Of a stretch of DNA of 64,000 nucleotides, positions 36,701-50,042 are shown piece by piece. The notes under the pieces are model-generated. The model made no database searches. It was not told the origin of the DNA and was given only the letters and a program-made list of their open reading frames with translations. A program made the position numbers and the translations under genes. Source of the DNA: Bombyx mori (lineage: Eukaryota > Arthropoda > Insecta > Lepidoptera > Bombycidae). The stretch spans positions 10,806,001 through 10,870,000 of the forward strand of contig NC_085114.1 of NCBI RefSeq assembly GCF_030269925.1, written 5' to 3'. Position 1 is the stretch's first letter; each line of letters begins with the position of its first letter.

Positions 36701-37074
36701 AAGAAAAAAAAAAAACCGTTAGACCCTTAATCTCTGACGATGATATAAAGCGATTCGCGAAATTCTTACAACATTACGCGAATTAGGCTCGAATCATTGC
36801 ATAAATCCATAAGAGCGTTATCGGGCTTGTTTGACGGGGCGATGGAAATAGACTGCTGTAAGCTTCGCTTGTAAACGATCGAACGTCTTACTCCGACTAT
36901 TTTGGCCCTAGCGAGTGGAATGTAATGTTTTCATAATAAACACGTTTATAGCGTTCTATCACCTTCAACTAATTGCATTATGTTTTAAACCGTTCGCGCC
37001 GTAGGTACCGATTCGGAAATAATTTTGCAATAAGATATTAGTAAAGTTATTAGTTTAATATTGTGTAATCACTA

Positions 37075-37292
37075 CATAGTATAAAACAAGCCGCTTTCTC
37101 TGTCCCTATATCTGTCTGTCCCTATGTATGCTTAAATCTTTAAAACTACGCAACGGATTTTGATGCGGTTTTTTTTTTTAATAGATAGAGTGACTGAAGA
37201 GGAAGATTTATATGTATAATAACATCCATAAAATAGTGGAGAAATTAATAATAAATAACAGTTCCCGAAGCGAAGCGAGGGCGGGTCGCTAG
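37075..37292 (+). mobile_element. Non-autonomous Helitron
   Basis: Starts near TATAAAACAAGCCGCTTTC and ends CGAAGCGAAGCGAGGGCGGG, TCGCTAG, with a T following. The 3' end is the same as in the elements at 52642 and 60953 while the 5' end is of a different type. No coding capacity. Confidence 0.75.
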
Positions 37293-39631
37293 TTTTTTTA
37301 TAAATTAGGATATCCCATAATATGTATTCATTCTAATATTGAGCTAACTGACTCAACTTTTAACACTGTTAAATCGAAAAAGCCTAAGTGGGAAAGTGGT
37401 ACATAATTATTATTATTTACAGAGCGCGCAGTGCCTGGTCTACCCTCGTTTACATCACAATTAATTTAATTTGCTTTTTCACGGGCTTCTTCCATTCCCA
37501 CATTGATGTGGAGGGTTGGAGGCGTGAATTTACTCGTGATTTGGTAACGGGGGACGGTAATTAAAGCACTTTTGAGGTTTCTCCATTTGTTTTTAAGTGT
37601 TTATTGCTACAAATAGTTGTTTGGAATGCTTTAACAATTACTTTAACATGTTACCGCAGCGGTGTGAAGGAAACATTTTAATCTTTAATTCGTTTGAATA
37701 CGTTTGTATTTCTGTCCCTGATTTAAAATTGCTGATACTTTTTGTTAGCTCTTTAGTGTTGCTTATGCCAAATCACAAAAAAACATAAAAACTATAATAT
37801 TAAATCACATTTTATTCATAAAATGCGTGTGAGATGAGCTTCCGTGTTGCATCCATGAAATGGATATTTGATATACACATGAATAAAAATAAAATTTAAT
37901 TTGCAAATCGATTAATTTTAATAACGCAGCAAGGTTCTGCGGTCAGTATCGAGTTTTAGTGTATACCGTATGACAAGTAACGCGATAGTGTGCTGGTAGC
38001 GATGTCGGTATCGTGTGTCGTTAAATCGCTACACGCAACGGAAGCCGCCCACGAACGCATATCCGGCCACAACATCTCCGGATGCCTGCTGCCTGATATG
38101 ATAAGGTTTCCCCGTTTTATGCTTAAAAAACAAATTTGAAAATATTCACAGATAGAAATAACGAATGGCGCTTTGTGTTCTAGTTATTATTGAAATATTG
38201 TATTCAGTTTTATCATTCAGTTTTTAGTTTACATCAATAATTAGTAAATTTCACATGAACGCTAAATACAGGCAAACAGCACACAAGTAATATAGTTATT
38301 TGGAATCATTTGAACGCTATAAGATTTACTGGATATACACAGTTCACAATTTGAGATAATATAGACGTAGTAGAGAGTATATTGGCGGATGCTTCTCAAT
38401 TCTACTAAATTCTCAAGATAATTCGTAAACTAGTAAAATTATTTTGTGTTCGAATCACATAGCTTCACAGTTATCGTCACGGGAACTGCAACCTGATACT
38501 GCGACGTTGTTGTAAATCTCCACCTGAGTGAACTGTGACGTACATATATTTAGTTTAGGCACGCGCCCACGACGCCACCTTCAATCTAAGTTTCGCCAGT
38601 GTCGCCTGTACGCTCCTGCATAATGAAACGGGACCGTTCGTTATCCTGCAAACTTGTTCGATACTATCGGTGGTTACTTATTACTCATGTGCAGACTTCG
38701 TTTACTTAAGTTCCATTGAACAATCAAGTGATCGCCGTGCACATTCTGCGCCATTTCGTGCTTTATTGTTTGACGCGCTCGTCCGAATGTTTGTCTAGTT
38801 CGTGTCATTCACAATATTAACTCTTTTGTAAAGGGTAAAAGACATACAATGTGGAGAACATTGTATGTCTTTTACCCTTGAAAGGCGCTCGGATAGCGAT
38901 CGAAAATTCAGTTATTGAATAATATCCGTTCTAATAATGGCTTTACTTACGCCTAAATTTGCACTTCAACATTAACTTTAACTTACACAGAATGTGTTTT
39001 CAAAAATATTTACTTAGCTTCCCAACGTTGCTTAAAGAATCCAGTGGTTTTAAAGGTTTTAGACTCACTAGGTTTTACGTGGGCGTTGTGAAAACCGTAT
39101 TTTTCTTCTACCTTTCTTGGTGTGTAATTAGTAATACTAAACTACTGCTTATATTGTATCTATATGCCTAAATAGTCATTACTTTTAGTCGTAATTATAG
39201 TAGGAAAATTGTATTCAAGTGAAACCTTGATAAGCATTTGTAAACGAAATTAAGCGTGGCACTGAAGTAATTTGTCGGCTGGCTCTTCTCACCCTTTTCT
39301 GGTTTAGAAAAATAAACTCTATTTTCTTCTGAGAAGTTGTGAAATTAAGAAAAGTTTGAAGACAAGCTGTCACTGGCATCTAACTCTTTTGTTGGATGAA
39401 GACAATGAATAAGTGGATTCTTTAATGTTCCCGAGCAGTTTACAGTTTTAAAGATTAGCCGTCTCGAAATATTTATAATGTAATAGGATCAGTGTTTTCC
39501 AAAAGATCATTGAAATAATTCTGGCATGAAATTAATAACAACCTAAATTCATTAGGAAGAAAATAATCGTCTCATGCAACCAATCTTTGCATAACATTAA
39601 TTTAAATATTTATTTAATTTCGTTGATTGTT
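37293..39631. other. Long stretch without a gene
   Basis: AT-rich, with a GC-richer patch at 37985-38095 that is open on both strands for under 50 codons and matches nothing I know. A perfect hairpin lies at 38831-38879. I see no other feature. Confidence 0.5.
38831..38879. repeat. Perfect 22-bp hairpin
   Basis: The arm AAGGGTAAAAGACATACAAT plus GT (38831-38852) is matched without mismatch by 38858-38879, with the 5-base loop GGAGA between. The stem does not extend beyond these limits, which is too short for an ordinary microRNA precursor. Confidence 0.95.
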
Positions 39632-40016
39632 TCATGAAGTGGTTACCGGAAGACATAACCATTATAAAGTGAATGTGGCCTTGAGATCTTAGTTCGAATT
39701 TACAATTTAATTATGTGATAACTCTCCGAACTTGAAATTGCAACGGTTAGTTGCTCGCGGCTGAAGTAAGTGGGCTGGTGATATTTACTAGTGCCGGCTG
39801 TGTCATCAGTAATTATTACTAATTATAAAAATTTATTAGAGATTCGTTTTTTATTTTTATACTACAATATTATTCCTTAAGCGTCACGGGAAAGATCGTT
39901 CGAACAAGAAGTCTACTTAATACCTTAGAAAAATTGGTAATCAATTGATCATCGGTGTACTCATATCGCTGATATGGGTACACCAGGCATCTTATCCTTT
40001 AGGTTGCACCGACTTA
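39632..40016 (-). repeat. Decayed Bm1-type SINE
   Basis: Old inverted copy. GAAGTGGTTACCGGAAGAC at the left corresponds to the 3' part, and CATCTTATCCTTTAGGTTGC with CACCGACTT at the right to the tRNA-like head. The centre is almost unrecognisable. Confidence 0.65.
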
Positions 40017-40297
40017 AAAACAAATCAAGGTCTGTTAAAGTGTGATATAAGTTACGACATAAGCTTTCTCGATATTATTACATAAAAGGAGATTGAAGGA
40101 AAATGTAGTTATCTATTCACGTGGCAAATTTTCCACGTATACCTAATGGTACTACACACATATATGTATAATGCGTAAGTATCTACAGGCAACACCACGA
40201 CAGAGCACTTAGCGGAGCGTCGTTCGAGGCGGGGTCGCATCAATCACAACACAATTTTATATCAAATGTCGCTCTCAATCAATTTGTACTAGGATCG

Positions 40298-40751
40298 TTT
40301 TTTTTTTTTTTTTTTTTTTATTGCTTAGATGGTTGGACGAGCTCACAGCCCACCTGGTGTTAAGTGGTTACTGGAGCCCATAGACATCCACAACGTAAAT
40401 GCGCCACCCACCTTGAGATATAAGTTCTAAGGGTCTCAGTATAGTTACAACGGCTGCCCCACCCTTCAAACCGAAACGCATTACTGCTTCACGGCAGAAA
40501 TAGGCAGGGCAGTGGTACCTACCCGCGCGGACTCACAAGAGGTCCTACCACCAGTAATTACGCAAATTATAATTTTGCGGGTTTGATTTTTATTACACGA
40601 TGTTATTCCTTCACCGTGGAAGTCAATCGTGAACATTTGTTAAGTACGTATTTCATTTGAAAAATTGGTACCCGCCCGCGGGATTCGACCACCGTTGCAT
40701 CGCTATATACGAATGCACCGGACGTCTTATCCTTTAGGCCACGACGACTTC
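40298..40751 (-). mobile_element. Bm1: Full-length Bm1 SINE
   Basis: The best complete copy in the window. It runs in reverse from a 22-base T tract (40298) through all body landmarks, AATTACGCAAATTATAATTT, the central ACGATGTTATTCCTTCACCG, to the tRNA-like head with GATTCGACCACCGTTGC and CTTATCCTTTAGGCCACGAC at 40751. The A- and B-box regions are intact in outline, so it might still be transcribed by RNA polymerase III. Confidence 0.95.
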
Positions 40752-42900
40752 CCTACAACTAGTAATGACTAGATCTCCGCGTTATATTCACGTCTAACGT
40801 TTAAATACATAATATTTTCATTCAAAAATATGTTTCAGTAAATTTAAAAATTTATTTAGCTTTCATTTAAATATTTTAAAATAGTAAAAATAGTAAGAAA
40901 CAAAAATTCTTAGGTGCTTAGGTGCTTAAGGCTTTATTTTAAGTACAATTCTCACAGTAATAGAAAATACCCGAGCGATATCATATGACGTTGTAACTCT
41001 GTCCGAAGGTGTAGCAGCTACGGACAGCAACTTTCCTAATGGATGGCGTAGTTTTGAGGAAACCACTACAGATAATTAGAGAGTTAGCCGCTCGCATGCT
41101 TGTCCATAATTGATCAAGACATTCTTACTTCAGAGGAGTATAACTTAATACAATGAAGTGTTCATTTTCGTTTTTTTCTCCTCACATTTATTTTTGCGTG
41201 GGTACATAGAAAAGACGAAATTTTCATTAATTTGAATTTCAAATTATTCAATTTCTTACGTTGCGGCTTGTTTTCGTAGAATAATTATAAGGAATTAATT
41301 TTGTCGCAATATGATTATATTGAGTGAGCAATGGGTGGGTACAAGTATGTCGGCACAAAGGCGCGTGTTTATAAAACAATTCAGCTCGGTTTCTCGGTCT
41401 AGCAATGTGTATCGCAAAGGCTATAAAAATAAAGGCCAACCCGTACTACGGTCTTCAATCTCGTTGCGGGGAGAGCGATCGAAAGATTCGTTTTATTTAT
41501 GTTTAAAAAAATTAAATATAAAAAAATAAGTGTATGGACAATTTTGGACAATACACTCGGAATTCCATACTGTTATAGCAGATCCTAAGAGTATTTTTTT
41601 CAGTTTTCGCGAGTAGTAGATTCATATCTATTTATATATTTATATCTATTTATAATTATTTAAAAATTTGTTTTACGTTGTAATCTCGCGGTTTTTATCG
41701 ACATTATATTATTCCTGGCGCTTCAAATACTTTGAAGTTTTTGTAGTCATGGACTACTGATGACGACAAATTTGGTCCTAAAATCCTTAAAACCTGCTTA
41801 TATCTTTCGAAATCAGTTAATTACTGTGTGCGTAGAAAATAATTCATACTGTTACTGATTGGTAGATTTATATTACTATACGTTTACAAGAAAACTAATT
41901 GTTTGTGCTTTTAGAAGTGTGGATGCTTAAAGAATTTATTATGCTGAAAATTTTATAGTAGAAATATTAATATTACAGTAATGTTTCAACTACTCGTATA
42001 AAAAACTAAAGTTATTTTATTTTTTGTTTTGGTTCGGATTCGACATTTACTTGAGATTTTTAAGATTAAAATGTATTTTTGCGTAATCAAAATATGTACA
42101 AATGTAATTCAAAATCGAAATTATCTTTGGAATATTCCACAGTTAACCTCAAAATAGCTTTTATTTGTAGTTATTAAGTTTTAATAATAAGCTGGTCTAC
42201 ATTTATCAGTTTGCGAATGACAGGGGACCCTCTATCTCGACTAATCTTATCAGTAAATATCTGGAAATGGGAAGCTGCCGAATCGATACTCTGTTAATCA
42301 TTTTGACTAGTACATTAGGTATAAAACACACACTAAAGTTGTATTGTATAGTAAATGAATGAAAATTTTCGTAGCTTATTAATAAGTCTAATAAAAAATC
42401 TCTTTAGTTCAAAAGTGAATGGAAGGAAACGTGCAAATTCTTCTCTTGAATGGCTCAGTAGAATTAAAATTCGGGACCGGCTTACTTTAAGTTTGATTAC
42501 ATTTTAATTATTACTGTGGAACCTAAGCTATTTAGAACATATTCAATATTCAAATGTAATTTTCTTTCTTAAAGTCTGATTATTCAAGAAACTTGAATGT
42601 AAATTGTACAAGAACATTGAATTTAATCGGAGCACAGTTACATTTATTGAATGCACGAGACAGCAGCTTAAATGATCTATTTAAGACGTTATTCTTCATT
42701 GATTGGTCCACAATGGTATGTACGGAGGCCAACAAGTACTTACAATTGAACGTTAAAATAACATTACTGAACTCTGTGATGTAACTAAAGTCTGTGAATT
42801 CAATTAAAAAAAAAAAAAACGAAACATAGAAAAAGTATTTGAACATGGAATTATTATATATTCGTTTAAGGAAATCATAATATATTAATTACAGCGGAAT
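40752..42900. other. Stretch without a confident gene
   Basis: AT-rich. Around 41419 a plus-strand TATAAAAATAA box is followed 25-30 bases later by a pyrimidine-rich GTCTTCAATC, which resembles a core promoter, but no coding exon follows. Overlapping open frames on both strands at 41250-41530 have no homology I recognise. Confidence 0.4.
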
Positions 42901-42916
42901 ATCATAAAACTCACCG

Positions 42917-43200
42917 TTGCAGAGCTGGCACTCATTTTCTTTGGGCCGCAAAAAATCAGCAAATAGTACGTAACAAAAGCGATTTGATGCTTTACGAGTG
43001 CAATTAAATAACGGAACGCGCATAAAACAGAAAACAGAAAAGGGGAAACTATTAAAACCCGTTATCGGTGCAAAAACATAATAATTAATGGGGTGTTTGA
43101 TTAGCATGTTTGGAGTTGCGATCGCGGCGGAGTACGAGAGCGGAATGTAGCCAGACGAGCGAGGCACAGGGATCCGCGCCGACGGGCGGGCGGTTATAAG
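42917..43200 (-). promoter_or_regulatory. Candidate promoter and first exon, minus strand
   Basis: This block is CpG- and GC-rich at 43090-43200, unlike the AT-rich surroundings. Reading leftwards on the minus strand it reaches a perfect splice donor, AACG|GTGAGT, at about 42917. An ATG in good context (AAAATGAGTGCC) lies 20 bases before the donor and would give MSASSAT. The longer open frame through it resembles no MMP sequence. It could be a 5' exon of the gene to the left or of another gene; unproven. Confidence 0.3.
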
Positions 43201-44283
43201 CGACCAGAGCGGGGTGGTATCGACACATACACTAATATCACATTACGTACATATAAAAGCTGCACTTTAAATGTCTATTAAAAAGATAAATATGAACATC
43301 TGTGGAAGGTCCCGGTTCGATAACCGAGTCCCGGTATAGATTTGTTTTTTTAAAACTGATAACATTCAAGAGTATATTTTTTGTTGACTTTTTTTTTTCT
43401 TCTTCATGTTTTTATTATTTATTTATTATCAATGTTTATTTAATGGTAATAGCACCGAAAACAGGATTTTCCCTAATCAAGCTCTAAATAAAAATCGGCC
43501 AGTATTTTAAGGGGCTTACGGCTGTAATGTGAGTCATTTTCGTGTGAAGGTCTTGGATAAGGCTTCGTTCTTTGTGAGTAATGCCCAATTGTGGCTTCTG
43601 CGATCGATAGGTCATCGCAGTGTTATTTAGCTACAGTTCTTTTTTCTAACGAGTAACGTCGATAATGGTTGAAAATCAGAATTAATCGACGTCAATTCGT
43701 ATTTATTAAGGCCATTCCATAGAAGGATATAGGAGAAATAAAGCATCAAAATTTACGAAATTGGAATACGTTGTTTTTGTTAAACGGTAGTGCCATTGTA
43801 TTCCAACCCGTATTGGAACGTAAGCTACTGGACCGTCAATTGAAAAACGCAGAGTCGTTTATTTTAGACTTTCTGCCCATCACTGCTGTGGTGCAATCGA
43901 TTTTATATTTCAAGGTTGGTAACATTAACATTTTGATGTCTGTGTGCTCCCTAAAACCTAGGTAGTTTAATACTGGACAAATTCACATAAGTACGAACAT
44001 GAACAGAATATGATGTGAGCTGTACTTGTAAGCTGTACATATGGTAAATAAACAGGCGACAGTTAAATTGTAATTTCACGGCTCGTTGGCAATTTTCATT
44101 GGCGATTAATTCTTGCCGTGATTCTAGGCCAGGAGGCAGACGTTGCCTTGGGGAGAAGATTTTAACAGTTTATGTCATTTAGATTACATTCATAAGGGTT
44201 TTTGATTTGGCTTTTACAATAGTTCTAAAATATAAATTCGAAATGTAAAAATACTATGTATATTAGCTTACTACTTATATATA

Positions 44284-44284
<1 letters not shown>
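43201..44284. other. Stretch without a gene
   Basis: AT-rich DNA with no exon or repeat that I can identify. Confidence 0.5.

Positions 44285-44329
<45 letters not shown>
44285..44329. repeat. (TA)n microsatellite
   Basis: Uninterrupted TA dinucleotides over about 44 bases. Confidence 0.97.
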
Positions 44330-44334
<5 letters not shown>

Positions 44335-44455
44335 CCAAGACATAAAATGAAAACAAGAAGATCATTTTCAAGAGATATTTTAGACTTTAAGAGATATTAG
44401 AGTATTCAAAGAAGATTTATTCATAATTTATCAATAATTACATTGTACTCATGGA

Positions 44456-44580
44456 ATCATTCACAGATAGGCAGACCAGCCAACGGTGCCACTGGTGTTA
44501 AGTCATTACCGAAGACCACGTGAATGCCGTTTATCACCTTGAGGTCATAATCGCAATTCTAGTGCAAGACTCTTATTTAA
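44456..44580 (-). repeat. Decayed Bm1-type SINE
   Basis: Weak but ordered matches: GGCAGACCAGCC, CACTGGTGTTAAGTCATTAC, ACCTTGAGGTCATAA. This is an old inverted 3' fragment. Confidence 0.55.
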
Positions 44581-45864
44581 TTTAGACGCCACTTAAATAT
44601 ATTATAAGAGCAGCTCGTAATTTTTTTAATTGAATATATTGTTTGGAATTTCATAAATTAATTCGAAAAAATCTAGCTCTTACGTCAGAAAAGTATAATT
44701 TATCAATATAACGAAATGTCTGTAGAAAAGTACGTCTCTCTGGGTGTCGGTTTTTGAGACCCAGGAGCTTTTGAAGCTCTGAACTTTATACGGCAGCCTT
44801 TTTTTGGCCTCAGAATATACGTAAGTTATGAGAATGAGTTGGGCTTTCTTTGTATAATTTTTACATGGCTTCTGTTCGAAATTGAAATGCGTGTAGCTAG
44901 TTTAGCAATGATATTATATTTGTCATAAACGTTATTTTATGGGGTAAATTTCATTTTCATATTCGGGAAAACAGGAGCACCTATCACTTCGATGATCTAT
45001 GGTCATGCTGACATTATAAATAAAAAGTTGTGTTATGCATAAAAGTTATGGTGATTATAAAACAAACGTGTGCCGTTAAAAACATTGTGGCTTTTCCCAT
45101 CCCAATTTCTGTCAAACTGTATTGTAGAAATTTATGTTTGCCAGTTTCGGGAAATAATTGAATGTGAAGTCGGCGACCATATTTCACGACTGATGCTCCG
45201 TGCTCTAATGACATTTATTACGAATAGTTCATTAACGTAATGCATGTGCATAGTACAGGCCAAACCAACCAAAACCTTGAACAAAATTAGTTTGATAAAC
45301 CAGTACATGATGATTACAATACTTACGACGATTCAAACCGTGTCTAATCGTACATACCTGTAACAAAAACAAACGTTAATTAATTACCTATTGTAAATTT
45401 TCAGATCTAATTAGCTAAACGTGGGCAAGCAACGGTTTCGTTTGATTAGATTTGCGCTGCTATAAATTTAGTTCTACTAAAGCTATAAATTGTAAGGTTT
45501 AGGTATACAGGTGTCAGCGTATTTTTTTCCCGTGTGGTGTGGTGTAAATTGCGTAATAAATAACTGTAGAGCATGTGCGTCGGGACGTTCGATCCGTGCG
45601 ACAGTCTGTGAGTGATTGCACTAAATGCGACAGTCAAGTGGCGATAGATGGCGTTAATTAAGACATTAATCAAGTTGTTTGTCTTTCTAAAATCTTTGTA
45701 AGACTAAGAAGCTAAGGGGTAAGTCTTCGATTTTGTTTATCGTATTACGTATTGTTACGGTAAATCTTTCAAGGTTGTTTTACTTTATTTTTGTGATAAT
45801 CCAATATTTTCTACGATGTGAGTTTTTTAGTTTAATTATTGGGATAGCCTTTATCTATATAATT
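44581..45864. other. Stretch without a gene
   Basis: AT-rich. Open frames here are short and not coding-like. Nothing else seen. Confidence 0.5.
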
Positions 45865-45970
45865 GAGACTTCAACCTTATGTCTCAAGATAAGTGGCGAC
45901 ATTCACGTTGTAATATTTATGGCATTCGACAATCACTTTACACCAGGTGGTCGAGAACTCGTTTACCAAA
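45865..45970 (+). repeat. Decayed Bm1-type SINE
   Basis: Ordered weak matches: GAGACTTCAACCTTATGTCTC, GTGGCGACATTCACGTTGTA, CACTTTACACCAGGTGGTCG. This is an old forward 3' fragment. The 138-codon open frame that covers it is therefore unlikely to be a gene. Confidence 0.55.
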
Positions 45971-48230
45971 CTATACGAAAAGAAAACAAAAAGTATTTAA
46001 TGCAGAAAAAGTATGTACATTATTACGTAAAATACGAGAACTCTGTATTTTCGCGACATTTTATACTTTACTTACTTTACTTTTTAGCCGCCATTATTGT
46101 AAAGAGCTCACATAGCACTTCTCATATTGTGATATTGAACGTTACGTGAAAACGCTCTATTAATAGCAACGAGATTGTTCTTTATTTTGTGAGGAACAAC
46201 CCCATTTTCCGCGTATCAATATACCCAATGTGTGAGTGTAGTGGATGAGAGTGAAGCCAAAAACATTGGCGAGGAGGAGTCGCTTTCAAAGCTGTCAAAT
46301 CTGACAGGAAAAAAGGCGGGAAAATGTCAGTATAATGGATGTGTCACCAACAACGTGGCAGAATGAGACCCGTTCGCTTGTGCGGTCTCGGGTCCGCCCC
46401 TTGTGGATTAAGTGCCTAATCCCGTATTACGAAGATAATTATAATACAAATAAGACATGCCGATACTTATGGTAAATTATATGGTTGTTTATTTAATTGA
46501 ATGTTCTGTAAGTATCGCCATATAGATATTAAATTTACAAGAAACTTAATATGTATTAAAGGAATGATTTCAAAAACAATTTTTAGTATCTTAATACTGT
46601 TAGCCGATTCGGTTTGGGGATATAGAATTTGAAATTAATTTCCAATATCATTGCTAAATACAATAATATAATTTGTGAATGGGTTTTAACTGATAAAACT
46701 TTTAAAATATTGAGAATAATCAACTGAAATTCCAGTGGATTTTACAGTAGAAACGGGACGGAAAACATGTCACAGTATGATCGATGATGAAAGCTTCGTG
46801 TGTGATGAAAAACATTAATGTAATAATAGCCTGAAATCGTTAAATGGATTGGGGGAGCAACATTTCAAATGGGTTAGTGTAAGTTGTGATTTTAAACAAA
46901 CGTTTTTGTCCATTGTTTACTTTGAAACGCATAATCTGTACAAGTTGAGTTGTGGCTTGGTCGCTTTGGCAATTAGAATAGGTTATTTTTCATAATTATC
47001 ATTAAACTATAAGGGTCCACATTTGGACAAGCGCTTACTGTCTAAATAAGCCTCTACTAATTTATACCACTGAACCCGATCTACGGCTTATTACCATTCA
47101 CTTCGAACGACTGGGTAATATTTGCTGTATTTGATACTTAAATTAATTTCCCTAGTTTCTCTTTTCATCTCCAAACCCTGATAGTATGAGTTGGAAACAT
47201 GATGCACAGTTTCGATTCCATACTTACCGCGCAGAATTAAAATAGCTTCTAATCGATTTAGAAGTGGAATAGTGGTTTCTAAAATCAATGTATACTATCT
47301 TGTTTATGTCATGGTAGACAACAGTATACACATAAAACAAAATTTTGTAAAAAACCTCTTTTACACTGGTAAAAATTAATATTCTAATTTCGATATAATC
47401 TGACAGATATTTCCCAACATTAATATTGGTCCTTATCTGTCAACGCCCCCCGTTATCCGTTTCAGCTGTAACCCGATAGGGGGCGACGCCAGGCGGCGAA
47501 GCTACTTGCCTAATAGCAACCACGGCCCCTTTTTATTACTCGACCGCTAGTAAACAGATCATTTGGGTTTGTGGTGTTATAAAAACAAAATTAACTTTGA
47601 CCGGCAAATGACCAGATATCCTATCTACCTTCTCTATTAACATAAAAAACGTCATGTCAAGTTAAAGCTCTGAGCTAAAACGAGTGGTCCAGCTGAAGTT
47701 TCACTTTATGATACTCGTGAGATGGCATACCGAGTGTAACAGAACCATTTCCGACATGGAAGGCTTGTTCATGATTAAAAGACTAAGTACACACACGTAC
47801 ATGTATGTGAATATTTTGACCATTGAAATCAATTTTTGCATTGGATGCAGCGTGAAGGGTTACTTTTCATTGCGATATTGTGTTAATACATTAATCCAGT
47901 CCAAACATTAATCCCACAACGCGGCTCGTTTCAACTTATTTACATTTCAATCGTTCCATTTATTCATTGCTTTTAAAACCGTTCGATATATATCCGTTCT
48001 TTAACACCACGTTTAACAATCGGTAAGTTTATTTGGCAGACTTGAAAAAAAAAGGAAAATAGTTTGAACTTTGGAATCTACAAAACTTTAATAAATAAAG
48101 AAAGATTTTACAAATCAGTTGTCGGTATTGCGAATTTACACACACTGAGCCCTAGGTCGAACCGTTGAATGCTAACTAGGGATAGGTGAGATTTAATAAT
48201 AAAGAAGTTGCCTTCTCGGTTGACCGAACT
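45971..48230. other. Long stretch without a gene
   Basis: Mostly AT-rich, with GC-richer patches at 46240-46425 and 47440-47530 that carry no long open frame. A minus-strand PRCGIN at about 47930 was considered and rejected as the cysteine switch. Confidence 0.45.
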
Positions 48231-48484
48231 TTTTTTTCTTCTTTTTTATTTATTAATTAGATGGGTGGACGAGCTCACAGCCCACCTGGTGTTAAGTGGT
48301 TACTGGAGCCCATAGGCATCTATAACGTAAATGCGCCACCCACTTTGAGATATAAGTTCTAAGGTCTCAGTATAGTTACAACGGCTGCCCCACCCTTCAA
48401 AAACGCATTACTGCTTCACGGCAGAAATAGGCTGAGTGGTGGTACCTACTTGTGCGGACTCACAAGACGTCCTACCACCAGTAA
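48231..48484 (-). mobile_element. Bm1: Bm1 SINE, 3' part
   Basis: Inverted copy from a T-rich start through GGGTGGACGAGCTCACAGCC, GGAGCCCATAGGCATCTA to CGTCCTACCACCAGTAAA. A small deletion removes the CCG of the GTTTCGG block. Confidence 0.92.
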
Positions 48485-50042
48485 ATACATCACTAAAGCA
48501 TCATTAAAATATCTGAAAAATCCAAAAGCTTGTCTTCGTCCTCTTCTGCTCTTTATGCGCCTGGTCTACCTGATGTCAGGCCTTTAAAGTGGTCCGAAAA
48601 TCGAATCACTAGGAGTGGTTTTAGGCAGAATTGACGATGGAGATACTATTGTGTCATATACTTCGCTGATCGCATATTAAAAATACTAATAGCAAGTTTT
48701 AAGAAAATAAATACGATGAAAGTGCTTATCAAAATTCCGATAGTCATGTTGATAGTACGAAATTTGAACGCGAATTGTAAATTTTCCAGAGGAAGTGAGT
48801 TGGCGCGTGTTCTCTCTGGCTCGTTGAGGATTATCGTCCCGGTTGTGTGTTTGTACTGTTATTCCTGAATCCGCCTATGATATCCTTTTATTGTTTCAAC
48901 TAGAAAAACGTTTTACATATTTCAGTTTGAAATACGAATTAGTGTTATTTACATTAAATAAACGGAAATGCTCTTATTTATTTTCGTTAAAGGAGTACTT
49001 TTAAGACCCTAAATGAAATTCTGAAATTAGAATCGAATACTTTGGGATACATAAAATATACAACTGATTTGGAAAATATAAATACTTGTACGCTTCTAAT
49101 GTTTTTTTTTTGGGAAAAAAGTGTCATAAAGACCATCAAGGTTGGTAGTATCCGAGGGTATTATCCGGGTTTAGTTAACATAGAATGAGTTGGGGTCAAT
49201 GAACGCTCTTAGGACTCAATATTTGCGGAGCAATACAACCTTTATTGCGTGGATCAACACTATCTCGCCAAATATGGACGTCCAGACCCCACGCTGTAAT
49301 TTCTTTAACTCCGCTCAAATATCCTCGAATGCTTCATATGTTGTACAGGAGTTTGTTTCGATGTGAAAACTTCTCGACGGCAGCAGTTGCATGTGGAAAT
49401 ATATCCAATGTCGTTTGCTAGTATTGCGCGGAATAGACGATATTGCGTTTTCTTGACAAACAGATTTTTCAGGACAGTTTAAAATATCAACAGAGTTGGA
49501 TATCGATATTCGATTTATCTAAAGTTTACTAAAAATCATTGAAACTGGTATTTCGATTCTAAATTATACTCAGATTGGATAATCTGGGTAAGGTACTGAA
49601 ATTAAAAAGAAAACCCAAAAATGAAGGTACATTTAAAAAAATTCTAATACTTAAATATGTATCACGAGGGGCAATTTAACCATTGAATCGATAATGGGAC
49701 CATAAATCAATGTCGAGAGGACGTCTAGCAATTGTCCTCGGGAAATCGTTTAGAGATACGTACGTATAAACACTTAAACCGTTGTTCAACAAACGTGGGT
49801 CGCGAATATCGTGCGTGAGCAATATCGTTTGGGACAGATGGTGAAGGGCGGGCTTGTTTGCGTCTATGTTTGGGCCGGTCAACAACAACTGCAAACACGC
49901 TTACAAGCCACTCATGTGGACAGCCGATGTGTCGATCAAGCATCAACATTCTTGATTTTTGTATTAATTAAGTATCCGACACGTACCTTTAATGTATAAT
50001 TAAAATTGGAAACGAGCAAAGGTTTCACAAATTTATAAAGTA
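48485..50042. other. Stretch without a gene
   Basis: AT-rich. The part at 49210-49470 is a little more GC-rich and might be a decayed retroelement, but no motif is clear enough to say so. No exon seen. Confidence 0.45.

Noticed and set aside
42889..43167. 92-codon minus-strand frame as a protein
   Set aside because: No homology or signal; the segment is better read as a possible 5' exon with a donor inside the frame.
45733..46149. 138-codon open frame
   Set aside because: It overlaps a decayed Bm1 and has a Phe/Ile/Tyr-rich composition expected from AT-rich noncoding DNA.
47215..47287. Small exon with acceptor TTTTAG and donor GTAAGT on the minus strand (TTIPLLNRLEAILILR)
   Set aside because: Splice sites look good but the peptide matches no MMP segment and the phase does not fit 12039; probably chance.
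47910..47950. Minus-strand PRCGIN, resembling the MMP cysteine switch PRCGxPD
   Set aside because: The frame is open for only about 14 codons, has a stop just before it, lacks the following Pro-Asp, and has no splice sites that fit the phase needed by the exon at 12039.
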